Assembly: GCA_002483085.1 (NCBI GenBank)
Contig: DLHF01000033.1
Location: forward strand, 11,164-75,163
DNA: 64,000 nucleotides
From: Ignavibacteria bacterium UBA7675
GTDB lineage: Bacteria; Bacteroidota; Ignavibacteria; Kapaibacteriales; UB7675
Direction: 5' to 3'
The notes beneath the pieces are model-generated. The model did no database searches. It was not told the origin of the DNA and saw only the letters and a program-made list of their open reading frames with translations. The position numbers were made by a program, and so were the translations under genes. Of the stretch, positions 52,267 through 60,937 are shown in pieces. Each line of letters starts with the position of its first letter. Position 1 is the first letter of the stretch.

Positions 52267-53472
52267 TTATCGAACAACGGTAAACGGTACAGCCTCTGCG
52301 CCATCAGCGCCGAGCAACTGGCAGTAGTACACTCCTGCTGGCAGCACCGGAAGTGGGAACACGCGCCTACCAGCCTCTATCGCTACATTGTAGGATGCAC
52401 AACAACGCCCGGCAACATCGCTCACCGTCACAACAACCTGCTGCGCCACTGGCGAGAAGATTTCAATACTTCCCTGCTCTGTGACTGGCATGGGATACAC
52501 CTTCACTTCGAGTCCAGAGATTGCGGTTTCGCGCACATCTGTCGGTGTGTCGAACACCACATCGGCATACACAGGCAGATGATCGGAAGCACAGCGCAAA
52601 GCGGCGGCGAGTTCGGCGGTCACAGCCGTATTCACAGGATCATTGATTGACTTATTCAGGCGCGGCTGACCGTCGTTGCCATACACCTTATAGCTTCCAT
52701 CCACATAGCGAGCAAGCATTGGATAAGAGAGCAGCAGCAGATCGAATCTATCGTCGAGTCCACCGCCCACACCACCACCACAAGCGCCATCAGCCGTTGT
52801 GCGAGTGGACTGTGTGTACAGCGCCGCAGAGGCTTCTTCATTGCGTACCCAGCCTCCCATCGGATCGTGCAGAAACGATGTATCAAACAGAAGCAAGCGG
52901 ATATACCCCATTTCTTCGGTTGAATAAAAGTTAAAATTTCCACAGGCTACGATGTTGGTCTTGGATTCCTGTACCAGCCCCAGGATGCGATTCCGCAGCA
53001 CATCCGATTCAGCGTCGCGCGCGGCGGCATCGGCATTGCTATCGCCAGAGGTAAGATGAGCAGAAAACACCGTGATCGTATCACCGGTAGCCTTCAGGAA
53101 CAGACTATACTCCGATATATTCCGCAGCGCGGTAGGATGGTGCACAGCATCGAGAAAGGCGAACTTATCAAACTTAAAATACACCATATTATCAGTATCC
53201 GGCCCATCGGTAAACGTGCTGAGCGACCACGCCTGCGGGTCGAGCGCATCAGTAAAGAATTTAAAGGCGGCCTCTTGGCTCACTACATCCTGCACCACGA
53301 GTATATCCGGCTTTATTTGCTCTATAATAGCCTTGAACTGTGCAGTTCGCCCGTCCTCATTTTCCATCGAATAATTGAGCAGATGATATGTACAGATACG
53401 AATTGTCTCCCCGGCATAAGCGTGGGTAGCGCAGCACACAATCGCCAAACAAAGAAGCAAAAAGAATTTCAT
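52267..53472 (-). CDS. Secreted endonuclease/exonuclease/phosphatase-family protein with T9SS domain
   Basis: 401 residues from the ATG at 53472, with AGGAG 6 nt upstream; a longer open frame upstream lacks a signal. Signal peptide MKFFLLLCLAIVCCATHAYA. The EEP domain (about 22-300) shows RICTYHLLNYSM, KPDILVVQDV (where DNases usually have a Glu), TVFSAHLTSGD, ACGNFNFYS (GDFN-like but with Asn for Asp) and CASDHLPVYADV (the final SDH motif). The altered Q-D and GNFN positions mean nuclease activity is uncertain. The C-terminus is a T9SS domain (KVYPMPVTEQGSIEIF ... AGVYYCQLLG ... PFTVVR). Could act on extracellular DNA or phospholipids. Confidence 0.82.
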   Translation of the reverse strand: MKFFLLLCLAIVCCATHAYAGETIRICTYHLLNYSMENEDGRTAQFKAIIEQIKPDILVVQDVVSQEAAFKFFTDALDPQAWSLSTFTDGPDTDNMVYFKFDKFAFLDAVHHPTALRNISEYSLFLKATGDTITVFSAHLTSGDSNADAAARDAESDVLRNRILGLVQESKTNIVACGNFNFYSTEEMGYIRLLLFDTSFLHDPMGGWVRNEEASAALYTQSTRTTADGACGGGVGGGLDDRFDLLLLSYPMLARYVDGSYKVYGNDGQPRLNKSINDPVNTAVTAELAAALRCASDHLPVYADVVFDTPTDVRETAISGLEVKVYPMPVTEQGSIEIFSPVAQQVVVTVSDVAGRCCASYNVAIEAGRRVFPLPVLPAGVYYCQLLGADGAEAVPFTVVR

Positions 53473-53700
53473 ATCAAACTCCTGAATTGGCACAACAACA
53501 AGTGGGGTGAATATACGGAAAAACACAACTGCTATTCTATTCTTATTCTCCGGCTTAAATACAAATACAGCCATTCTTCGCATCGCTGAAGAAGGATGAG
53601 CGGTACACTTTACTGTTTTTATTGAGATTCTGTTTTTTACCATTTGCAAACGTCATTGCCATAGTTTTTCGCCAAATGGTCGTCGCTGTAATTGGGTTGT

Positions 53701-54828
53701 TTAGTTTTCAGATTCAGAAAAGGTCGTAAAAGTTTTACCATCATAACGGCTTAGTCCAAACCATTTCGTACCAAACCACAAGTTACCTTCCTTGTCTTCT
53801 ATTATGCTTACTACGGCATTGTTTACCAGTCCGTCCTTTTTGGTAAAATTTCTAATGGTGTTGCCATCATAACACCATACGCCATCTTTTTCTGTCGTAA
53901 ACCAGAGATTGCCTTTTTTATCTTCCAGAATAGCGTAGGCTCCTCTACTTGAAAAACCTTCTTTTGACCCAAAACTTGTAAATATTTTGCCATCGTAACG
54001 GCATACTCCGTGGTCTCTTGTGGCAAACCAAAGAGTTCCTGCCTTATCCTCTGCTATCGAAAAAATCATATCATCGGTGATATGGTCTTGCGGTGCAGAA
54101 TACGTCAGTGTATTTTCTGGATTGTGGATGTTTCTTTTGTCTTGGTTGGTTTCATAATACTCATCAGGAGGAACATAGTTTTTAAAATCTTTTCCGTTGT
54201 ATCTCCACACACCGCCACCATTCCAAGAGCTAAACCATACATTGCCGTTTTTATCCTGTAGAATGTCGAAAATGAGTTGAGCACCGTTTCCAGGATTAAA
54301 TTTGTGGTCGTTATTGCTCAGGAAATTATCCAGTGTTTTTCCATTGTAGCGATAGATTCCGTTTCTCCACGTCCCGAACCATAAATTACCGTCTTTATCT
54401 TCTAGCATACAAGTGATGATCAGTGTCTCGGGCACAGGATATGTCGTGAACTTTTTGCCGTCATACTTGCATATTCCTTTATTAGTTCCGAGCAAGATAT
54501 TCCCTGATTTATCCTGAATAATTGCACTCACATTGTTACTACACAATCCATCGTTAGTGGTAAAATTAGTAAATGATTTTCCATCATAGCGGTAAGCACC
54601 TTCGCCGTTTATGCTAAACCATACATTGCCGTCGTTGTCGAGCAGCTCACACCTCACAGTTCCACTTTGCGTTCCTTGTGTTCGCACTATTGTAGGATGT
54701 TGCTCAATGTTCCTTTCTGAGTTTATGTTGTTTTTGGTCTGGCTTTCTGGGGTCTGTCCATTACAGGAAGCTCCAAGGAACACCACCAACAACAAGCTAT
54801 TTTTTATTTGTAAAAAGCAATTCCTCAT
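53701..54828 (-). CDS. Reg_prop (two-component regulator propeller) lipoprotein
   Basis: 375 residues from the ATG at 54828. Lipoprotein signal NSLLLVVFLGASC then NGQT. The remainder is a beta-propeller made of about eight repeats of the type DGNVWFS...G.YRYDGKSFTNFT, the Reg_prop unit normally found in the periplasmic sensor of hybrid two-component systems. No kinase follows; this is a stand-alone propeller, as occurs in several Bacteroidota. The DNA is visibly AT-richer than the flanking genes and the codons are A/T-ended, consistent with transfer. It stands next to an IS3 remnant and a toxin gene. Function unknown. Confidence 0.85.
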   Translation of the reverse strand: MRNCFLQIKNSLLLVVFLGASCNGQTPESQTKNNINSERNIEQHPTIVRTQGTQSGTVRCELLDNDGNVWFSINGEGAYRYDGKSFTNFTTNDGLCSNNVSAIIQDKSGNILLGTNKGICKYDGKKFTTYPVPETLIITCMLEDKDGNLWFGTWRNGIYRYNGKTLDNFLSNNDHKFNPGNGAQLIFDILQDKNGNVWFSSWNGGGVWRYNGKDFKNYVPPDEYYETNQDKRNIHNPENTLTYSAPQDHITDDMIFSIAEDKAGTLWFATRDHGVCRYDGKIFTSFGSKEGFSSRGAYAILEDKKGNLWFTTEKDGVWCYDGNTIRNFTKKDGLVNNAVVSIIEDKEGNLWFGTKWFGLSRYDGKTFTTFSESEN

Positions 54829-55141
54829 TGTCTGTTTATCCCAATTAAATATGATTGAATTCCTTGTGCCCCTCTCTTCTGCCCTAATGCACGTGAATTC
54901 ATCCAGCAAGCTGCTAAATTCCTGATTATTTTCGATTATTTTTTATACGCCTCGGTGGTAACATTCTATACCATCGAGAGCCTTCGGAGAGCTCCGTTAT
55001 TGATTGCCGTTCCTGTAACGCTTCATATTGCTATTTTCGCCTTGAATTCTGCACCATGCTGTCGGCGTACTAATTTCATTTGAGCCTTCCTTTTTGTTGA
55101 ATTCTTACGAACTTAACATCAGGTTCTAATTTCCGGGAGTA
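54829..55141. other. AT-rich intergenic region, nothing recognised
   Basis: Roughly 310 bp of AT-rich DNA before the IS3 remnant. GGGAGTATT at about 55135 recurs at about 55592 beyond the remnant with partly matching flanks. No gene or RNA seen. Confidence 0.35.
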
Positions 55142-55548
55142 TTATATCCATCCTTCAGCGTTCGTCGCCAGTGCGATCTGTTGGGTGTGCATCGCAGCGG
55201 CGTGTACTACAAGCGATAGCCGACTATGGCACACCTGAAATTGTCAATAGCGACCAAGGCAGTCAGTTCACCTGTGCCTTGTGGGTGGACTATCTGAAGA
55301 GCAAGGGAATCCGCATCAGCATGGATGGCAAGGGTAGAGCTATCGACAATGTCTGCATCGAACGGCTGTGGCGCAGTGTCAAATACGAGTATGTCTATTT
55401 GAGTCCTGCTTCGGAGGCTAAACAGTTGTTTGAAGGGTTGGCACGATACTTTCAGTATTACAATCATCGACGACCGCATCAGGGTATTGGTCGCATCAGG
55501 TCGGCGGAGTTATACAGGCTCCAAGAGAACCACAGATCGGTAGTGTAA
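55142..55548 (+). mobile_element. IS3-family transposase (orfB) remnant with internal deletion
   Basis: Two pieces of one IS3 OrfB in different frames. The first (about 55148-55213) reads SFSVRRQCDLLGVHRSGVYY, the classic start of OrfB, and hits a stop. The second (55171-55548, real homology from about 55218) reads ADYGTPEIVNSDQGSQFTCA, with the second catalytic Asp, and NVCIERLWRSVKYEYVY, with the catalytic Glu, through to the normal QGIGRIRSAELY end. The roughly 150 residues between them, including the first catalytic Asp, are missing. No orfA or clear terminal inverted repeats are seen. The element is dead. Confidence 0.8.
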
Positions 55549-55611
55549 CAAGCAAACTAAACCTATCTTCACGGCATTCTGGTCTTAATATATGGGAGTA
55601 TTTCACAATTC

Positions 55612-56013
55612 TTACTGCGATGTCCAGTCCTGAATCTCAAGGTTCTGTACACGACTAAATTCTCGTACATTATTAGTAACAAGTACTGCTCGGCGACTAA
55701 CCGCTATTGCGGCTATCATAAGATCGTTTGGACCTATCCTTGTCCCCTGCCTCTCCAGCGAGCTTCGAATCTGACCATATGTATCTGCTGCTGTATCGTC
55801 AAAATAAAAACTTCTAAAGGGCTGGAAAAACTTCTGTAAGTTCTCCATGTTCTGCTCGACCCTCGTACTTTTTAGCGCCCCAAATAGCAACTCTGCTTTC
55901 ACCACGGAACATAATGCTATTTGTTCAGGGCTATGATTCTCTATATTTTCTCTGATTGGATTAGATGAACCATTGAGAAAAAAGATACAGGTGTTAGTAT
56001 CAAGCAGGAACAT
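55612..56013 (-). CDS. vapC: VapC-like PIN-domain ribonuclease toxin
   Basis: 133 residues. The PIN fold has its acidic residues: Asp 5 in FLLDTNTCIFF, Glu in VVKAELLFGA, Asp in GPNDLMIAAIA, and the final VTNNVREFSRV segment typical of the tRNA(fMet)-cleaving VapC group. The QDWTSQ end fits the usual (E/Q)DW tail. The start overlaps the preceding gene's stop as TAATG with GGAG upstream, so translation is coupled. In standard VapBC the gene in that place is a roughly 80-residue antitoxin; here it is a 259-residue protein of unknown family. The region is AT-rich. Confidence 0.88.
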   Translation of the reverse strand: MFLLDTNTCIFFLNGSSNPIRENIENHSPEQIALCSVVKAELLFGALKSTRVEQNMENLQKFFQPFRSFYFDDTAADTYGQIRSSLERQGTRIGPNDLMIAAIAVSRRAVLVTNNVREFSRVQNLEIQDWTSQ

Positions 56014-56792
56014 TATAATAGCTCCGCTCTGGTTTCATAATCGCCTTCATCATAACGAGAGATAGGTGCATCTGACATACACCCGAACATATCGTTTACA
56101 AATGAAGGCCATTGGTTTGTCATTGTCAGCGATTTAACCATGTCTTGCGAGATAAAATCAATTAGCTTGCTAGAAGCAGAACAGTACAGAGATGTTTGCG
56201 AGCGAATAAAGACTGTGAGATCAGCCACTTGTTCTGACGTTACAGGTATTCGTTGAGCATAAATATCTACTGCGATAAGACTACCAAGTTCTAATGCCAG
56301 AGAAGCCTCCATCGCACTAATCAGAACATCACTACGGTAAGGAGTTTCAGTAAGTTTAATTATTTCCCGCAACTGACTGTATTTTAGCAAAAAGATTTCA
56401 TCAGGAACGTAAAGCATTTCCTCCGCAACTGATGTAGTCTCAATAAACTGAGCTACAACCCGCCCACTCGCCTCCATAGCAATTTGAATACTATCAAAAA
56501 GCTCTACAGCCGCCGAATCAGTCTTTAATGTATCAAGCCACTGAATAACATCCGCCATTTCACTGCTCATATCCATTCCCCGAGTCGCCGCCCAACGCAA
56601 AATATTCAGTCGCAATGTCCAAAGGGTATCCATTAAAGAGGGAAAGAATTCTCTGGTAGACTCGCCTTCCTGCATTCTTTTATAAGCATGATCAAGCAGA
56701 GCCTGCAGATTGATTCTTAACCTATCATCCTGAAGGTAAAGAACCGCCCACGCGAAAAGAACTTCCTGATGGAATGATCTTATTAATCTCAT
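56013..56792 (-). CDS. Unknown 259-residue helical protein coupled to vapC (possible atypical antitoxin)
   Basis: 259 residues, starting MRLIRSFHQEVLF and ending ISRYDEGDYETRAELL. The sequence looks almost wholly alpha-helical, with several Leu/Ala-rich amphipathic stretches (TLWTLRLNILRWAATRGM, ISAMEASLALELGSLIAVD). No DNA-binding motif (AbrB, RHH or HTH) of the usual VapB types is visible, and there is no signal peptide or membrane segment. It overlaps vapC by 1 nt (TAATG), the strict coupling seen between antitoxin and toxin genes, and its acidic C-terminal tail could in principle wrap the toxin. I do not recognise the family. Alternatively it is an unrelated helical protein with the real antitoxin lost. 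Confidence 0.6.
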   Translation of the reverse strand: MRLIRSFHQEVLFAWAVLYLQDDRLRINLQALLDHAYKRMQEGESTREFFPSLMDTLWTLRLNILRWAATRGMDMSSEMADVIQWLDTLKTDSAAVELFDSIQIAMEASGRVVAQFIETTSVAEEMLYVPDEIFLLKYSQLREIIKLTETPYRSDVLISAMEASLALELGSLIAVDIYAQRIPVTSEQVADLTVFIRSQTSLYCSASSKLIDFISQDMVKSLTMTNQWPSFVNDMFGCMSDAPISRYDEGDYETRAELL

Positions 56793-56980
56793 ACCCTACC
56801 TTTCAGTGAAAAAAGAGAACCTACAATACGTCCAGTGTTTTCACAATAATAGTGAACGGAACTGGTACTGGATTCAAGTAAGCTAACTCTGAAATTTCAA
56901 ACAAACATTGCAAATAATCAAGACTCTATTGATATCATTTGAGTGTAGAGCCTTCAAAATTTCGGTTGTTTAGTTTCCGG

Positions 56981-57020
56981 AAAACGCAAAAGCCCCTCAA
57001 TCTCGCGATTAAGGGGCTTT
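56981..57020 (-). terminator. Terminator downstream of tRNA-Thr (bidirectional)
   Basis: AGCCCCT (56991-56997) pairs with AGGGGCT (57012-57018), with further AAT/ATT pairing inside the loop, and is followed on the minus strand by TTTGCGTTTT. On the plus strand TTTTC also follows. Confidence 0.75.
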
Positions 57021-57026
57021 TCTCGG

Positions 57027-57099
57027 AGCCAACCATCAGATTCGAACTGACGACCTGCTCATTACGAATGAGCTGCTCTACCAGCTGAGCTAGGTTGGC
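57027..57099 (-). tRNA. tRNA-Thr (CGT)
   Basis: A 73-nt cloverleaf on the minus strand. Acceptor stem GCCAACC/GGTTGGC with discriminator T, D-arm GCTCAGCTGGTAGAGC, anticodon stem GCTCA/TGAGC with loop TTCGTAA giving anticodon CGT, and T-loop TTCGAAT. CCA is not encoded (CCG follows). The AT-rich toxin/IS block lies beyond its 3' end. Confidence 0.96.
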
Positions 57100-57114
57100 C
57101 TGCAAAAGAGAATA

Positions 57115-57146
57115 CGAAATTAGTATTCCTTTGCTCAAAAGGCAAG
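57115..57146 (-). promoter_or_regulatory. Bacteroidota-type promoter of tRNA-Thr
   Basis: On the minus strand CTTG (57146-57143), a 20-nt gap and TAATTTCG (57122-57115), one mismatch from TAnnTTTG. TATTCTCTTTT then leads to the tRNA, nearly the same leader as at tRNA-Phe. Confidence 0.65.
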
Positions 57147-57179
57147 CAAAAATTGCTTCAGCAACAAAATTTCAGCCTG

Positions 57180-58682
57180 TTAGTCGGCTAATCCATAAAC
57201 ATCTTTTACTTTACTGCCAATGTACGATAAGAAGGCTTCCTCAGTCAGACCACGACCAGTAATACGCGTTATGATCTGCTCGGAGGTCTGTGTTCTGCCG
57301 TACTGGTGGATATTCGTGCGCAGCCATTCCAAAATTGGCGCGAACTCGCCTGTAGCTATGTGCGAGCGCACAGCAGGCATGTCTTGCTGAAGCTGCATCC
57401 AGAGCATCGCTGCATACAGTTTGCCAAGCGTGTACGATGGGAAATAACCATAGCCGCCAAACGACCAGTGCACATCTTGCAAGCATCCCTCAGCGTCGTC
57501 CTTGGGTACAATGCCAAGCGATTCGCGCATTTTCTCATTCCAAATCTCTGGAATGTCCGCAACGCGGATGCGCTCGTTGATAAGCCCGTCCTCAATCTCA
57601 AAACGAAGAATAATGTGCAGGTTGTAGGTCATCTCGTCGGCTTCGATACGGATAAACGACGGCCCGACAACGTTGATAGCACGGTAAAAATCGCGCGCTG
57701 TGATGTCGCCAAGCTGCTCGGGAAATACCGATTTTAACTGCGGCAGCGCCCATTGCCAGAATTCCTCTGTGCGAGCAATGACGTTCTCCCAAAACAGCGA
57801 CTGCGACTCGTGGATGCCCATCGACGTGCCTTCGGCAGCAAAAGTGCGGAAGTATTTCATGTCAATGCCCTGCTCGTACATACCGTGCCCCGCTTCGTGG
57901 ATAAGACCAAACAGGCAGGAACGCAGGTCGTTCTCGTGTATGCGTGTAGTAAGGCGAACATCCGTTGGGGCAAAATTTGTGCAGAACGGATGTGCAGAGA
58001 GATCGACGCGTCCTCGCTCGAAATCAAATCCGAGTTTGCTGATAATGCTTTTGCCGAATTCTAATTGCCGCTCGCGCTCGTAGCTGCGGCGCAGAATATT
58101 GTCGTTCACACTTTCACTCACGGGTTTTACACGGTCGAGCAGTTCTACAGTACCTGCGCGTAAGCGCTCAAACACCGGGCGAATAATGCTCGCCTTCATG
58201 CCGGGCTCGAACAGGTCGAGAAGTGCATCATAGCGATTTTCCTCGTAACCATACAGATCGGCAGCTTTGATCTTGAGCCCAATGAGCTTTTCGAGATGGG
58301 GCGCAAACACAGAAAAATTCTTCTCTGATCTCGCTTTTTTCCACGCTTCTTGCGCCAGCGATTGCGCGCGTGAAGTGTCGCGTACCAGCGAATCCGGCAG
58401 CTTTACCGCGCGGTCGTGATCGCGGAGAAACAGCGTAATCATAGTGCGGTCGTCTTCGCTGAGCGTATTATATTCATTGCGTAAAGCATCGGCAACACGC
58501 CGGGCTTCTGTGCTCGTAAGCACTTCGTGCGATAATGTATCTATGGTAGCAATATGCTCAGCACGAGCCTCAGCTCCACCATTGGGCATGTACACTTCCT
58601 GATCCCACCCGAGAACGGCAGAAACAGCATTCAGATCTTTGACCTTGCGCATGATGTCCTGCGCCTGTTCTAATGTTTGCAT
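57180..58682 (-). CDS. Metallocarboxypeptidase, family M32 (Taq carboxypeptidase type)
   Basis: 500 residues, the family's usual length, without a signal peptide (cytoplasmic). The zinc site is intact: LIHEAGHGMYEQG gives HExxH at residues 262-266, and MGIHESQSLFWEN gives the third ligand Glu 292. Other family motifs are SAVLGWDQEVYMPNGG near the start, THPFCTNF-like SAHPFCTNFAPTDVRLTTR and the YFPSYTLGKLYAAMLW end. M32 enzymes remove C-terminal residues from peptides with broad specificity. It lies 88 nt downstream of the acyl-CoA synthetase on the same strand. Confidence 0.94.
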   Translation of the reverse strand: MQTLEQAQDIMRKVKDLNAVSAVLGWDQEVYMPNGGAEARAEHIATIDTLSHEVLTSTEARRVADALRNEYNTLSEDDRTMITLFLRDHDRAVKLPDSLVRDTSRAQSLAQEAWKKARSEKNFSVFAPHLEKLIGLKIKAADLYGYEENRYDALLDLFEPGMKASIIRPVFERLRAGTVELLDRVKPVSESVNDNILRRSYERERQLEFGKSIISKLGFDFERGRVDLSAHPFCTNFAPTDVRLTTRIHENDLRSCLFGLIHEAGHGMYEQGIDMKYFRTFAAEGTSMGIHESQSLFWENVIARTEEFWQWALPQLKSVFPEQLGDITARDFYRAINVVGPSFIRIEADEMTYNLHIILRFEIEDGLINERIRVADIPEIWNEKMRESLGIVPKDDAEGCLQDVHWSFGGYGYFPSYTLGKLYAAMLWMQLQQDMPAVRSHIATGEFAPILEWLRTNIHQYGRTQTSEQIITRITGRGLTEEAFLSYIGSKVKDVYGLAD

Positions 58683-58769
58683 GAGTGTGTAGGTTGTCTG
58701 TAAAGTTTCATAAAAAGCCGCAACTGCTGTTGCAGTGTACAGAGTGAGTAGCCGGGTATCCAGCTCCTC

Positions 58770-60584
58770 CTACTCTTCGTCCCCTGCATACAGGGCGTCG
58801 ATAAGTCCGGCGTATTTTCGCTCGACGATATGACGTTTCACTTTGAGCGTCGGTGTCATGTCGCCGTTCTCTACGGAGAATGGCTCGGAGAGAAGCGCAA
58901 ACTTACGCACTTTTTCGTACTTCGAAAAATCGCTTTGCAGTCTGTTGATGTCCCGCTGTATTTCCCGGTGGACTTCGCTGTTTGCAGCGAGATCGCTGTT
59001 GCTGCTGTACAATAGCCCCTTCTCGTCGGCATAGACACGCACGGCGTCGAAGTCGGGTACAAGGAGGGCTGTGCAGTACTCGCGCCTATCGCCGATCAAT
59101 ACCATTTGGTCTATATAACGGCTCTGCGATAAAGCGTTCTCAATGGGCTGCGGAGCTATATTTTTTCCACCACTGCTCACTAATATATCTTTTTTCCTGT
59201 CGGTGATCTTCAGGTGCCCGCTTTTGGTAAGTATACCGATATCGCCTGTGTGCAGCCATCCTTCGCCGTCAATCACTTCGCGCGTAGCGCTATCGCTGTT
59301 CAGGTATCCCTTCATCACATTGTCCCCCCGAACTAGAATCTCACCGTCGTCGGCAATACGCACCTGCACATTGAACAGCGGCCTTCCCACCGTTCCAAGT
59401 TGGATATCTTCCACGCGGTTTACGGCGATACAGGGCGACGCTTCGGTCAGCCCATATCCCTCGATAATTTTCAGCCCTGCCGAAAGAAAAAATTCTCCTA
59501 CCTCTAGTGGCAATGCGGCACCGCCAGATACAAACAAACGCAGCCTGCCACCCATGCGCTCGCGTATTTTTCCAAATACGAGCTTGTCGGCTAGTGTATT
59601 CTTGAGCTTCAGGCTTGTTGGGACATGCCCCGCCTGCGCGGTTTTGTAGTATTCTTTGCCAATGTCGAATGCCCAGCGGAATATCTTTTGCTTGGATGGC
59701 GTTTCTTTTTCTACTTCTGCAAGGACGCGGTTTCGGATGCGCTCGAACAGGCGCGGTACACTTGTCATTACTGTTGGGTGCACTTCTTTGAGATTCTCCA
59801 CCACCGTTTCTATCGATTCTGCAAAGGCAATAGTGGCTCCGCAGGCAAATACGGTGTAGTAGCCCGCTGCACGCTCATAGGAATGGCAAAGCGGTAGATA
59901 GGATAAAATCACGTCCTTGGGAGTAATTTTGATGGCCTCAGAAGCACCCTGGACATTAGCAACGAGATTGGCGTGCGTCAGCATCACCCCCTTTGGCTCG
60001 CCCGTTGTCCCGCTTGTATAAATAATTGTAAGAAGGTCGCTTGGCTGCACGTCCTCGCATTGCCGCGCAAACCACATTCGCCGCTGGTCGGCACTCATGT
60101 GTTCCCGCCCTTCCTCGGCTACAACAGAAAAGCGGCGTACCATGGAGTCGTCGGTATCAACGTCGTCATTCATGATAATAATATGCTTGAGCGCGGGAAG
60201 GCTATCGCGAACTTTCAAAATTTTCGTAAACTGAAACCGATTCGAGACAATAATTACCCGCGCATTGCAGTGGTGAAAAATAAATTCTTCCTGCTTGGCG
60301 GTCAGCGTGGGGAAAACAGGGACGTCTACAGCGCCCAAGCCTGCAATTGCCATGTCTGCCACGACCCATTCGAGCCTGTTTTCAGAAACAATGCCTATCA
60401 CATCGCCCTTTACAACTCCCATCTTGTAGAGCCCTGCAGCGAAGGCTTCTACTTTTTCTAATAAGTCTGTATAACTAATAGCTTCATAGCTCCCCCGCAC
60501 TTTCCGCATAAATACCGGACGGCGATCTCTGGCATACGTTTTCACAACGCCTTGAAACAATTCTGGTATCGTCAAAAAAGCCAT
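58770..60584 (-). CDS. Long-chain acyl-CoA synthetase (AMP-forming)
   Basis: 604 residues from the ATG at 60584 (MAFLTIPELFQGVV); the frame is open a further 88 codons but passes through a dispersed repeat and is not protein-like. ANL-superfamily motifs: LLTIIYTSGTTGEPKG (phosphate-binding loop), LPLCHSYERAAGYYT, EGYGLTEASP, GWLHTGDIG and TDRKKDILVSSGGKNIAP. The Gly-Lys near the C-terminus is followed by the usual long insertion of FadD15/bacterial-eukaryotic long-chain types. It activates fatty acids with ATP and CoA, feeding the beta-oxidation genes present at 8.5-12 kb. Confidence 0.93.
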   Translation of the reverse strand: MAFLTIPELFQGVVKTYARDRRPVFMRKVRGSYEAISYTDLLEKVEAFAAGLYKMGVVKGDVIGIVSENRLEWVVADMAIAGLGAVDVPVFPTLTAKQEEFIFHHCNARVIIVSNRFQFTKILKVRDSLPALKHIIIMNDDVDTDDSMVRRFSVVAEEGREHMSADQRRMWFARQCEDVQPSDLLTIIYTSGTTGEPKGVMLTHANLVANVQGASEAIKITPKDVILSYLPLCHSYERAAGYYTVFACGATIAFAESIETVVENLKEVHPTVMTSVPRLFERIRNRVLAEVEKETPSKQKIFRWAFDIGKEYYKTAQAGHVPTSLKLKNTLADKLVFGKIRERMGGRLRLFVSGGAALPLEVGEFFLSAGLKIIEGYGLTEASPCIAVNRVEDIQLGTVGRPLFNVQVRIADDGEILVRGDNVMKGYLNSDSATREVIDGEGWLHTGDIGILTKSGHLKITDRKKDILVSSGGKNIAPQPIENALSQSRYIDQMVLIGDRREYCTALLVPDFDAVRVYADEKGLLYSSNSDLAANSEVHREIQRDINRLQSDFSKYEKVRKFALLSEPFSVENGDMTPTLKVKRHIVERKYAGLIDALYAGDEE

Positions 60585-60757
60585 AGCAGTAGTATGAAGG
60601 TGGATAATCGCAAACCGGAATTTATGTGCATGATCGTGCAAAGTCAATTGAATTTTCGCTTGGAGGTCAAGTAGCAGGATACGCGCAGCACCGGATTTGT
60701 ATAATCTACTCCTCCGTTGTCCATTCGGGAATCTATCAAATAAAGATGTTTTTATGG

Positions 60758-60815
60758 CTTTCTGTCTTCGACCCGGTGCTTTGTCTCCGCACCGCGCTGC
60801 AATACCGCTGCAACG
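60758..60815 (-). repeat. Dispersed intergenic core repeat, copy I
   Basis: On the minus strand GTTGCAGCGGTA then TTGCAGCGCGGTGCGGAGAC and an AAGCACCGGGTCGAAGACAG tail. Inverted relative to copy H about 125 bp away. Confidence 0.75.
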
Positions 60816-60937
60816 TTGTCCAACCTTCTCCGCATAGTTGCAGGGCAATTGCCAGCCGCCCGAGGAAACGGTTTGCCAGCAGTTTCACCATGCGGTTTCT
60901 GTGGATGGCTTCCCCCCCCCCTCGCGATACAGATCGC

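Noticed and set aside
60585..60848. Upstream extension of the acyl-CoA synthetase frame
   Set aside because: It runs through core repeat copy I and lacks family similarity; the ATG at 60584 matches the normal N-terminus.
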